A stretch of DNA of 64,000 bases. Origin: Pontederia crassipes. Its lineage: Eukaryota; Streptophyta; Magnoliopsida; Commelinales; Pontederiaceae. The stretch is from NCBI GenBank assembly GCA_030549335.1, contig CM060197.1:47147654-47211653 (forward strand), given 5' to 3'. The notes beneath the pieces were generated by a model that saw only the letters and a program-made list of their open reading frames with translations, made no database searches and was not told the origin of the DNA. How positions within the stretch are numbered: position 1 is the first letter of the stretch; the number at the start of each line of letters is the position of its first letter. Shown piece after piece: positions 25,276-35,279 of the stretch. The translations under genes were made by a program, and so were the position numbers.

Positions 25276-25816
25276 TGTCACGGAGACATTTTTTGCTCGA
25301 CCGACTCGTGCGGTGCCTAGACGCGCCCAACGTCTAGGCAAGCTCTTTTGAGCACTTTGCGGAAGCTTGCTTATGCACTTTTTGTATGCCACAACTTTTG
25401 GGACGTACGGTCCCGAGCGGACGCTTCTTCGGTGGAGGCGTTTGTGAGCAAACGGGCACCTCGGCGTAATGCTCGATCTCTTGGGACGCTTTGGGACGCT
25501 CTTTTGTGGGTTGCCACCCCACGCTTGAGACACGATGCTAGGTTTAGGGAAGCTTGAAATCTTTGTTGAGTAAATATGAATGATTACAATGCTTCGAGGG
25601 AGCAATAGCGGGTCTCCCCTACTATACCACCGTTTCGGGTGGTAGGTTTGAGACGTGTGGTGTGGAGGACCATCACCGGGGGTGCACTTTTCTGGAGTGC
25701 AAATTACAAGACTACCACCACCACACTTGAAAAATAAACTAAGTATAAAAGTGGGTTGAAAAGGAAAATACATGGTAAGATAACTCGACGTGCCCCGGGG
25801 AGAAGCCCCCGGGACA
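25276..25816 (-). repeat. Right LTR of nested chromovirus
   Basis: Begins TGTCACGGAGAC and ends CCCCGGGACA. Just inside it (25252-25275) lies a short copy of host LTR sequence, GGACAGTGAGGCCTGC, that should only occur outside the left LTR. This points to later recombination between copies. Confidence 0.85.
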
Positions 25817-26601
25817 CGCGCAGGAGGTGCATACCGAATGCACACTTTGGCGTTTTGGGGCAGTATTGTCCCAGGACCAAAGTACCTCGTCCCATGCATC
25901 CCTCAGGTGGAGGGAAGTCAGGAGAACATTGCCGGCCAGGAGAATTCTCATGGAGGAGAATTCTGGGATGCTCTGAGGCGCAGAGCGGCAGTTAGGCACA
26001 CTGCACCAGGACAGGAGGTTCTGGGGCAGTCTGCAGGGCCAACCAAGCATAGGTGCACTGCCAGGTGATGAGGAGGTCATCAGGACGTCGTCGATTTGGA
26101 GAACCCTCCGGTGAGGGAGAGTTTGGGACGGTGGCAAGTAGTAGGCTGGCGGTTACAAGACTGCCACCACCACACTTGAAAAATAAACTAAGTACAAAAG
26201 TGGGTTGAAAAGGAAAATACATGGTAAGATAACTCGACGTGCCCCGGGAAGAAGCCCCCGGGACACGCGCAGGAGGTGCGTAACGAATGCACACTTTGGC
26301 CTTTTGGGGCAGTATTGTCCCAGGACCAAAGTACCTCGTCCCATGCATCCCTCAGGTGGAGGGAAGTCAGGAGAACATCGCCGGCCAGGAGAATTCTCAT
26401 GGAGGAGAATTCTGGGATGCTCTGAGGCGCAGAGGGGCAGTTAGGCACACTGCACCAGGACAGGAGGTTTTGGGGCAGTCTGCAGGGCCAAGCAAGCACA
26501 GGTGCACTGCCAGATGACGAGGAGGTCATCAGGACGTCGTTGATTTGGAGAACCCTCCGGCGAGGGAGAGTTTGGGACGACGGCAAGCAGTAGGCTGGCG
26601 G
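25704..26601. repeat. 449-bp tandem duplication across the LTR-host junction
   Basis: The stretch from TTACAAGACT at 25704 recurs from 26153. Each unit holds the last about 113 bp of the chromovirus LTR followed by about 336 bp of the surrounding LTR. The join, GGCGGTTACAAG, fuses host GGCTGGCGGTT to the LTR word TTACAAG, sharing only a few bases. Copies differ at a handful of sites. It arose after the chromovirus inserted. Confidence 0.85.
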
Positions 26602-27265
26602 TTGTAACCGCCAGGCACCATGGCGGGCGGCCATGGTCGACAGACGCGTCACGGCCAGGTGGGACGCGCATACTCCAAGGATGATCAGGAGACGTCCAAG
26701 ATGGAGAGAAGAAGATCCAAGCGTGGAGGCTTCATCCAGGGGGTTTTTGCTGTAGAGAGAACATTTGAATTCAAATGGAGTGGCAGTTACTAGGGTGGTA
26801 GTTACCACACCCCTCTTGTATATAAATACCCATGTGCTGTAGTCATTTGGACAGTGAGTGATCCTGAGGATGTGAGATCCGAGTGGATCATATGAGGCAT
26901 GCAGTGAGTGCATGTGAGTGCGTGTAAGGCAATGAGTCCTTTGTAAGTGTAGTGTAGTGCACAACATTGGGGCATGGGTGTGAGTGTGTAGGACGACCAG
27001 ATGGACAGCACTTGATAGTCCAGGGTCAGCCATTTTGTAGATCAAGTGGGGCTATCATCTGGGCGGCCAGAACAGAGGTTCTAATATAAGGCTTTTCCCC
27101 TTTATGTTCTTGTGTGTTCTTATGCTTGTTCTTGTGTGCATGAATTCTGTGGAGTAGCCGAATGCTCTATGCAACGTGTTTCTTGGAGGTTGACTGGACA
27201 TGCTCGTCGAGGAGAAGTTTAGTGCCGCACACCCTTACTTCTAGGTGGAAAATAAGGGCGTGACA

Positions 27266-28811
27266 AGTGGTATCAGAGCCCTGGTTGGAGTGGAATTTGG
27301 GTGCACACCGACAGAACAATGAGATCAACCACACTTCAACGAAGAAGAAAAGCACTCTGGCCATGCCTTGGAGAAGGATGTTCATCACTCCAAGGAGGGC
27401 GTGGCGCTAGGCAAGGCAGAACCAAGTCACTCATCAACCTTGGGAGAACAGGAGGTTCTTCCCCTGAGGCGCGCAGGTCTCAGTACTCAAGCCCTATCCC
27501 TTGAAGATGGAGTTCAAGAGGACACTTGCAGAAGTCACGGCACTGGAGAAGCAGGCCATGACCAGCCTGGTTCAGTGGGAATTAGGGGCACACTTCCTCA
27601 ATTTCTGCATCGACAGTAGTATCCCAAGGTGTTGGGTGCTTGGTGGCAGATTTGGTGGGGGAGCAGACCCACCAAATGCTGTGGCCACTCGACTTCAGTG
27701 GCCAGGACGCAGAGATGCAGCAACCAGAAGGCGCAGTGGCCAATTCTGGGGCATGCGGATGCCCTGGATGTGGTGGCCACATCTACTTCAGACACATGCA
27801 GACGCTGGACGAACAGGATGTTGTGGGACAAATCTGATCATCCCAGACTTCGGCCAGGAAGATGTCAAGGTTATGGCGTCCATCCTGGGACGTAGGCAGG
27901 AGGCCTTGTCCTTGGGATGCTGGAGTGCAGTCCATGTCCCAGAATCTTCCTCGAGCATATGTGGTGCGGTTCATCACTGAAGTCTGTAGACATGATGAGG
28001 CGGCTATGTTCCTGGACTATGGCAGGTGGCCATGTCCCTGGGACTCTTGCAGGATATTCATGTCTAGGGGCCATGGCAGGCGGCCATGTCCCTGGAATGC
28101 TCACAGCAAGTGCATGTTTTGGGACCATGGTAGGCGGCCATGCCCTAGAATCTGCAGTGGAGTGCAGATTACAACCAACCAGGTCCTGTCTTGGGACTTA
28201 TGGCAGGAGGCCATGTCCCTGGATTTGCAGTGCAGTGCGGATCATGGACAGACCTTGTCTTGGGATGATGGCAGGAGGCCATGTCTCAGGTTTGGCGGCA
28301 GTGCGCGGTGCAGACCACAGCGGCCATCGGTGCATGGTGGCCAAGGTGTTGCCCTCGGACAATAGGGTAATACCCACTGATCAGTTCGAGGAGGAACCTG
28401 ATCATGAAGGTTCTGGGCAGTGACATGTGGTATCTTCACTACCTGGAGCAGTCTGGACAGTGGCCCGGAGCAGCGGCCATGTCCAGGCCATGGTGCAGGG
28501 GCGTGGCGTGCAGGCCACATCCCTGGGACGCTTGCAATGAGGCTGTGTCCTGAACAGAATGAAGGCAACTCAACAAGGTGGACATTCATGCAAGGTTCCA
28601 AAGCATCTCAGTCTGGGGCAAGCAGGTTCTGGAAGGGATGGCAGGGACCAGCAGGTGGCCTTGGAATACAAGGAGGTATTGAGGCCATGTTCAGGGGCAA
28701 GGAGGTTCTTGAACAAGTCCAAGTTGAAGGCTTTCTTCAGAGATAATGATCCAGACATCAGCAGCATAGTGCAGACATTGCCGGGACGGCAATGGTTTAA
28801 GTGGGGGAGAA
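27266..28811 (+). other. Interior of the non-autonomous LTR element
   Basis: About 1.55 kb between the primer site and the purine tract. The longest plus-strand frames (27501-27980 and 27862-28365) have no recognisable retroviral domain. Part of the second encodes repeated GRRPCPW words because it runs through a minisatellite. There is no evidence that either frame is translated. The size and content fit a LARD/TRIM-like parasite of an autonomous relative. Confidence 0.6.
28015..28295 (+). repeat. Degenerate about 60-bp minisatellite in the element interior
   Basis: Five diverged copies of a unit centred on ATGGCAGGAGGCCATGTCCC, at about 28019, 28073, 28126, 28199 and 28265, spaced 53-73 bp. 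They are separated by short segments with TGCAG words. Confidence 0.75.
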
Positions 28812-30330
28812 TGTCACGCCCCTTTTTGTGCAGGGTGTCCCAGGACATGGCGGGCGCTAGGTCGGGTGGCCATGTCCATCCCAGGACATGTTTGGATCAT
28901 CCCAGGAGCAGGCAGGCACCTGGGAAAGCATGCTGGCGTGCAGGTCAGATGCATAGGACCATCCCCATGAGTTTGGGACGAGAGGATTGTCTCTGGGATG
29001 TATGGCGTGCAGGAGGCACAAACGACTGCCCGATTTGGCAGAATGTGTCCATATCGTCCGAGGACGAATCCTACTGTCCCAAATGAGTGGTTGGATGGGG
29101 GATAGCGAGCAGGCTATTTGGCCAGAGGATTCTCGAGCAGGAGAACATTCTGGGACGAGTGGTTTGTCGCTGCGGCGTATGGCGCGCAGGTGGCGCGAAC
29201 GACTGCCCGGTTTGGCAGGAAGAGTCCATACCATCCCAGGACAAATCCAGTCGTCCCAAAAGCTTCCTCTGGACATCATATGGCGAGCAGGTCATATGGC
29301 CAAAGTATTCTTGAGGAGAAGAAGAATTTGGTACGTGAAGACTTGGCAAGCAGGACGCCCGGTATGGCGGGTGCAGCGCACGGCGGACATGTTCATCCCA
29401 GGACGTGTGCAGAACGTCCAGGGGACACTGGAGGAGCATTCTGAGGTTCAGGCTTCGTGCAGGAGGCTTGGTGTCACCATCCAAGCGGGATGGGATGGGC
29501 AGAATCACCGTGGGACGGTGAGGCCTGCCCGGCGCGCAGGAGGTGCGTACTGAATGCACACTTTGGCTTTTTGGGGCAGTATCGTCTCAGGACCAAAGTA
29601 CCTCATCTCATGCATCCCTCAGGTGGAGGGAAGTCAGGAGAACATCGCCGGCCAGGAGAATTCTCATGGAGAAGAATTCTGGGACGCTCTGAGGCGCAGA
29701 GCGACATTTAGGCACTTTGCACTAGGACATGAGGTTCTGGGGCAGTCTGCAGGGCCAAGCAAGCACAGGTGCACTGCCAGGTGACGAGGAGGTCATCAGG
29801 ATGTCGTCAGTTTGGAGAACTCTCCGGCAAGGGAGAGTTTGGGACGGCGGCAAACGGCAGGCTGGCGATTGTAACCGCCGGGCACCCTGGCGGGCGGCCA
29901 TGGTTGATGGACGCGGTGCGGCCAGGTGGGACGCGCATACTCCAAGGATGATCAGAGGTGATCAGGAGACGTCCAAGATGGAGGGAAGAAGATCCAGGCG
30001 TGGAGGCTTCATCCAGGGGGTTTTTGCTGTAGAGGGAACATTTGAATTCAAATGGAGTGGCAGTTACTAGGGTGGTAGTTACCACACCCCTCTTGTATAT
30101 AAATACCTATGTGCTGTAGTCATTTGGACAGGGAGTGATCCTGAGGATGTGAGATCCGAGTGGATCATATCAGGCATGCAGTGAGTGCATGTGAGTGCAA
30201 GTGTAAGGCAGTGAGTCCTTTGTAAGTGTAGTGTAGTGCACAACATTGGGGCATGGGTGTGAGTGTGTAGGACGACCAGATGGACAGCACTTGATAGGCC
30301 AGGGTTGGACATTTTGTAGATCAAGTGGGG

Positions 30331-33140
30331 TGATAGTGATATTTGTGATTGAGTAGTGATAACTTGCTGAAATTAAAGAAAAGAGTCAATTTTTCAATTT
30401 TTGGTCTCCCAACTCACTAGCTGCAAGTGCACAGGCAAGTTGTAGTAGACTCAGGTTGTCGTATCCACAAGAATTTGAAGTCTAAGACACCCTAAAATAA
30501 TTTAGATTAGTTCTACTGTAATGGCTAAAAACATATTTTTAAGTTGAAAGTGAAAACATATTTTTAACTAGTGTAGAATGATAAGAGGTTTTGGGGTTTT
30601 GGAAATTCTTGCAAAACTAAATTATAAATGCTGAATTAATGACTAGAAATGTTTAACTATCTATGAGGAAGGTTCTTCTAGGATTTGGGGTTCATCTAGA
30701 TTAATTAAGGATGTAATGGATCAAGTTATCATTGAATGTCCAATTTTGATTCAACCTGAAAAGTGGCTGCTCCCACAGTCAATTGGCCTTTAACTAAGCA
30801 ACATATTGTCATATAGTTGTTAGCTAGGTTGAAACAATAGAGGATCCTCACTGAAAATCAAGTTATCATTCAACTCAATTGGAAGTTCATTGCTGATTTT
30901 TACTTTTCAAAGAAATTTTGGAATGATAACTTGTAATTGCAATAATAAAAAGAGGGAATCATTCCAATCAATCAAACCAGGATGAAATCTACTCAAATAT
31001 GGTGCTTGTGCTCCTTGATTCATCTCTGAATTTCAGGGGGATTTAAACTCAACCTCTCGGTTGCAAAATAAAAGAAATCCACACAAGCACAATTCAATTG
31101 GAAGTGCAAAATATATGTCCACAGGAATTCACAATTTCCATTGCTCCTTGGCCCATCTCTGGATCTTAAGGATGACCTAATGACTACCTCTCAGCAGTGG
31201 ATTAAGTTGAGGCTTAACAAAGGAAATCATAATTCAATTGGAAATTAGAAACAGAAATCAGCAAATAGAATTCTGCAAATTCAGGAAATTAGAATCATAA
31301 ACCAATGGAATTCTGGTTTGCCAACTGATTCTTGACCCATCTCTGGACTGCAAGACATCCCTAAGATTCACCTCTTAGTGATAGATTAGATTCAGGGGAT
31401 TCAATTGGCAAAATAGGTTCCAACAAGAAATCAGAAAAAATCAGAATTCAGGCTTTTAGTTCAGAAAATAGAGGAACAATCTGATTTGAGTCAAAATGAT
31501 TGTTCAAACATCTTGATTCATTTTTGAACAAGATAGGAACAATAGCAACATCCCAATGACTCAACTAATCAGATTGAGAGTGAAGAACAGGTTCAAACAG
31601 CCACAGAAATCAGAATGTTCAGAAAATCAGGACCAGAAATTCAGAAAATCAGAAAACTGGAAATAAAAAATCAGATTGCAATAAAATGAAATCCAGAAAT
31701 CTGATACTATCTCTTAATTTATTCCTGAAAGATGATTAGATCAAACAAGACTTCACAATCATCAATTACAAATGGATCTAATGATAACATAGCATGAATC
31801 AATATAGAACATTTCTGAAATCTGAAAATCAGGATTGATTTCAGTGCAGAATTATAAACTAGTCCATATCCATCCAAAACTAATCTAAACTACTACCCTA
31901 TCCTAGAAGAAATGGAGTTTAGCTCCTCATAATTACAAAGCATGACGTCAAATGGAATGAAGAACAATTACAAATCATTGATGCTTGAAGTCTCTCGGCT
32001 AGCAGCTCCACAGTAGCAGCAACAGCTCCAACAGAAACCCTTCTTGCCCAAACCCTGAATGACCAGCCCCCTTCTCTCCTTCAGAAATTCCCCTTTTATA
32101 TGACTCCTATCCACCCTTGGATAATCATCAGAATGTTCTTTATCCTTTGATTGCAGCCATGTGTCCTGGTCCTAGAAGAATCTGCAGTGACAGCTTTTTG
32201 GACAGCCAAAAAGCAAGTGGTCCCCTCCTTTTTCTCCCTTTTTTAGTCCTATTCCACCTGCTAGAAGGCACATAACAGCAAGTATCAATGTTTTCTAATA
32301 AGAAATAGACAAATAAGGGTAAGAACCACAAGTGGGCTCAGCTCAGTGATCAAAAGGGATTTTATGTTGTGCAGGATTAGAAATCTATATGAAAATTTGA
32401 TGGTTTTGGGCCCGGAAATGATAACTTATCACAAATCATGGAAATTATCCAAATGCAAGTGATTCAAAGCATTAGAAGTATCAAATGGACTAGGGTAACA
32501 AGTGAGTGTAGTCAGAAATCAAATATGAATGAGATTTCTAAGAAGTGATAACTTGGGTTCCCAAAAATGATAACTTATATGACTTAAAAATGATAACTTA
32601 TGATAACTGGAGTTGTGGTTATCCAAATGTGATGAAATTTGACCAGCAATGAGTTAGAACAATAATAAGATGATTGCTTAATGTCCCTGTGCAGAATTAA
32701 TGGTTTTGCATGTCGAAATGATAGAATTGCCCTTTAACGATAACTTTGTAAAGGAAAAATGATAACTTGTTCAAATGGACTTAAAACTTTGCACAAGTTG
32801 AGATGTGACTATCCAAATATGATTTATACATGATAATGATGGATTTATGGCAAGAAAACCATTGAAAATCAGTTCATTCAAAATAATGATAACTTGACAT
32901 ATGGGAATGATAACTTGTCCTCAAAATGATAACTTGGCATAGAATTTAGATATTAATGGATTTTGACATTTCAGAACCTCTATGCACATGGAATTAAGTA
33001 TAAAATGAGAAATATCAACTAGTTATCACAATGTATGCATTCCAAGTATAATTGGCCCAAAAATAAGCAAAAGTGGGACTCGATATGTATGAATTGCATC
33101 TAAAATGGGCTAGAAACATATAGTGATCAGCTAGTGATCA
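30331..33140 (-). repeat. Solo LTR (2810 bp) inside the 3' LTR
   Basis: Starts TGATAGTGAT and ends AGTGATCA. It is flanked by TGGGG (30326-30330) and TGAGG (33141-33145), a 5-bp target duplication with one mismatch. The empty site is visible in the 5' LTR at about 27042-27056. The minus-strand TATA-like CATATAAAAGGGG at 32090-32102 sets its orientation. No primer site, purine tract or coding sequence is present, so it is a solo LTR left by recombination between the two LTRs of a longer element. The length and the boundary words (AAGTGCACAGGCAAG near 30423) resemble long-LTR Tat/Ogre-like families, but I cannot assign the family firmly. Confidence 0.8.
32415..32945. repeat. Repeated ATGATAACTT motif block in the solo LTR U3
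   Basis: About nine copies of RTGATAACTTR or a close variant within 530 bp (for example near 32420, 32545, 32567, 32589, 32761, 32885, 32908 and 32926). They lie upstream of the minus-strand TATA box, where LTR enhancers are expected. Single copies also occur near 30351 and 30919, with inverted ones near 30733 and 30861. Confidence 0.7.
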
Positions 33141-33390
33141 TGAGGCTGTCATCTGGGCGGCCAGAACAGAGGTTCATGCCCTCTGCAGCGTGTTTCTTGG
33201 AGGCTGACTGGACAGGCTCGTCGAGAAGTTCAGTGCCGGACACCCTTACTTCTAGGTGGAAAATAAGGGCGTGACACATGTGCCTAGATCATGCCGTGCT
33301 CAATTGGCAACTGGATAGCCTCACAGATACCTGATATGAAACTTGTGCCCATATTGCAGTTGCTCGTCAGAAAGTTCATCTCTACTTTAG

Positions 33391-34616
33391 GGAGGGTGTG
33401 TTTGGAAATGAAATCAAACTGTGCCGTTGTTCCGTCTAGTTCTGCCAAACGCGATCTTGAAACTTAGTTTCCATATAGCAACCAAAACTTGAAACCATGT
33501 GACCTAGTTCTAGGTGCTCCAATTCCACCACCATTTTGGACCTAGTTCTATAGCGGAACCGGCTGTTTTTTTCTTGATGCAACATTTTTTTGTTATTTCA
33601 TTTTTCATTTTCTTTTCTCTAACACATTTATCTTATAAAAAATGATTTAGTAAATATAAAATATGTATAATAGAGGATTGATATAATATTATTTATTATT
33701 TCATTAAAAATTAATATTTCATTAAATATAATTAATTTTAAAATAATTTTTATATTTAAATAATATTTTTGTAATAAAATTTTTCCATAAAAGATTTTTT
33801 ATTTTTAACTTTATTTTTATCAATAATAAAATTATACGTTATATTTACAATAAACAATTTTATAATATAAAATCCACTAAAAATTAATTCATCACATTTA
33901 TATTTTCCTATGACGATCAACTCTTTCTCATCATTACGTCCATTTTAGGGATGGCAATATCTCGCGCCATGATCGGAGCCCCGCGGGGAATCCCCGATCG
34001 GGGCTCCGAACTCGGGGATTTTTTCCCCGCGGGATCGAGGATGGAGAAAAATTATCCTCGAACCCTCTTTCGGGGATCGGGACGGAGGGAGTTATCTCCG
34101 CCCAACGGGACTCCGAATTTTCACACCCTAAAGAATAAGTGAGTGTATAAAAATAGTCCCACATTGATAGTAGTAGGAAAGTGAGAGTAAATAGACATGT
34201 ATAAATGAAGGAGGAGACTAATGAGTCAATATTGAATGTTTATGAAGAAAGTTCATCTTTGAATATTTTCTAAGTTTATAATAAATTTTTTTATCAAATT
34301 ATCTTTTAGTAAAAAAGTTAATAAAAAATTTTGACTGAACCAAAAAACGCGATACAACTCGGTTTTTTCTAATTTTGACCGATTTTTTTATCGGTTCGAA
34401 TCGATTTAATCCGATCCAAACTAAGGTCTTGCCGCGAGGTTCGAGATCCTCGCAGGCTCCGAACCTCTGCGGGGATTGAGGCGGAGGATAAAATTTCTTC
34501 CGAATCAAGGATTCGAATCGAGATCGAGGGCGGGGGTCAATTGACGGAGTGGGGGAAGTATCTCCCGCCCCGAACAAGGTCGGGTGCTATTTCTAATCCA
34601 TTTAAACACACCTCAT
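33391..34616. mobile_element. MITE-like DNA element, interrupted by a hAT-type element
   Basis: Left end GAGGGTGTGTTTGG (33392) and right end AAACACACCTCA (34604-34615) are near-inverted. The inner AT-rich sequence is related to 8990-9440 in the WAK A intron. Without the 650-bp insert it would be about 570 bp. No coding sequence. The target duplication is unclear. Confidence 0.55.
33946..34595. mobile_element. Non-autonomous hAT-type DNA transposon
   Basis: The left end TAGGGATGGCAA is a common plant hAT terminus. The right end, read from the other strand, is TAGAAATAGCACC, the same terminus with mainly G-to-A changes. Flanks are GTCCATTT (33938-33945) and ATCCATTT (34596-34603), an 8-bp target duplication with one mismatch, as hAT elements make. 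The interior is GC-rich near both ends with CCCCGCGGGG words. It is 650 bp long with no transposase. Confidence 0.8.
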
Positions 34617-35279
34617 CTCAAATTAATCTATTAATTTAATTATTCATTCAAAACTTAACGGAACGCAGTCTAGAGGTGAAGTTAGAGACCCGGACGACGG
34701 CATATGAACATTTTTTTTCTTTTATACACATGTACAATATTCTGTTTCATATGATAGCGACTATTGACATGTTATTAAAAAAATAAGTGATTATTTGATG
34801 ACCCTAATAATTTCTTAAAATTCCAGAGAGTTGGTAATGGGATGGTAGATGTGGTGGACAAGTTGTTATGGATGATCGATCTGATCTTGTAGCCCGTAGG
34901 CACAAAATCGAGATTTATTCAGTGACGACCTGTAAGTCAAACAAAGAAGTAATAAATTGAACTGTCGAGTTGTCAGCGAGGACAGGGCGGTGATTAATGT
35001 CGACCCATGACAGACAACGAAAGGTTATCGTTGGAACTGGGAAGTCTTCAAGTCGTCTGTAGAAGAATTTATAATATTCGATCGTAGTGGGAAGACTTCA
35101 TGGCGGTGATTCAAGTCGTCGTAGAAGAATTTATAATATTCGATCTTTTATGCAAGACTTTGAAGTCGTCTGTGTATTTTTGGGGCATTCCAAGCGTCCA
35201 ACCTGCTTGTTCTTTGCGTTCTTAATTAATTCCTCGTTTGCTTTTTTGACAGAAGGATTGGCCAACCGATCAGCTAGAC
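34617..35279 (+). promoter_or_regulatory. Upstream region of WAK copy B with duplicated TATA-like segment
   Basis: Two TATA-like boxes, TTTATAATATT, lie at 35068-35078 and 35130-35140 in a 63-bp-spaced tandem duplication. A possible W-box core on the minus strand (TTGACT, near 34936) and TTGACA at 35247 fit stress-responsive WAK promoters, but such words are common by chance. The upstream border is the MITE-like element. I cannot place the transcription start exactly. Confidence 0.5.
35048..35147 (+). repeat. Tandem duplication in the WAK B promoter
   Basis: TCAAGTCGTC...GTAGAAGAATTTATAATATT...CGATC occurs at 35048-35084 and again at 35111-35145, differing by a 2-bp insertion. The preceding GGCGGTGATT word is also repeated (near 34987 and 35102). 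Confidence 0.85.

Larger units (their letters stand above)
20350..25816 (-). mobile_element. Nested chromovirus-type Ty3/gypsy element, broken
   Basis: LTRs of 542 bp (20350-20891) and 541 bp (25276-25816) start TGTCACGG and end GGGACA or GAGACA. A minus-strand purine tract (GTGGGGAAGAA) abuts the left LTR. It lies in the 5' LTR of the surrounding element. The uninterrupted site is seen at about 29530-29545, and CGCG is repeated at both edges, fitting a 4-5-bp target duplication. Minus-strand coding remnants occur in the expected order: Gag (about 24480-25250), protease (about 23958-24245), reverse transcriptase (about 22970-23800), RNase H (about 22270-22800), integrase (about 21460-22210) and a chromodomain-like tail (about 20960-21290). 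The coding region is broken in roughly ten places, so it is a fossil. Similar LTRs suggest moderate age. Confidence 0.88.
19623..27265 (+). repeat. 5' LTR of the non-autonomous element, interrupted
   Basis: Native LTR sequence is 19623-20349 and about 26266-27265. It matches 28812-29541 and onward in the 3' LTR. A TATA box, GTATATAAATACC, lies at 26818-26830 in a conserved context that recurs at 30094-30106. Plus-strand and minus-strand open frames here are by-products of its high GC content and do not match known proteins. Confidence 0.83.
19623..33276 (+). mobile_element. Large non-autonomous LTR retrotransposon with nested insertions
   Basis: LTR ends are TGTCAYGCCCC and GGGCGTGACA. The 5' LTR is 19623-27265, swollen by a nested chromovirus and a local duplication. 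The interior is 27266-28811. The 3' LTR is 28812-33276, swollen by a nested solo LTR. A methionine-initiator-type primer site, TGGTATCAGAGC, lies at 27268-27279, two bases after the 5' LTR. A purine tract, AAGTGGGGGAGAA, abuts the 3' LTR. CATG at both outer edges (19619-19622, 33277-33280) fits a worn target duplication. Without insertions each LTR is about 1.65-1.72 kb. The interior shows no protease, reverse transcriptase or integrase, so it depended on a helper. The LTRs differ at many sites, so it is older than its passengers. Confidence 0.85.
28812..33276 (+). repeat. 3' LTR of the non-autonomous element, interrupted by a solo LTR
   Basis: Native sequence is 28812-30330 and 33146-33276. 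It starts TGTCACGCCCC and ends AAGGGCGTGACA. It contains the uninterrupted version of the chromovirus target site at about 29530-29545 and a TATA box at 30094-30106. Confidence 0.83.

Noticed and set aside
27862-28423. Possible novel repeat protein with GRRPCPW words
   Set aside because: The words come from a degenerate minisatellite. Two other frames are equally open across it, and there is no start or promoter context specific to it.
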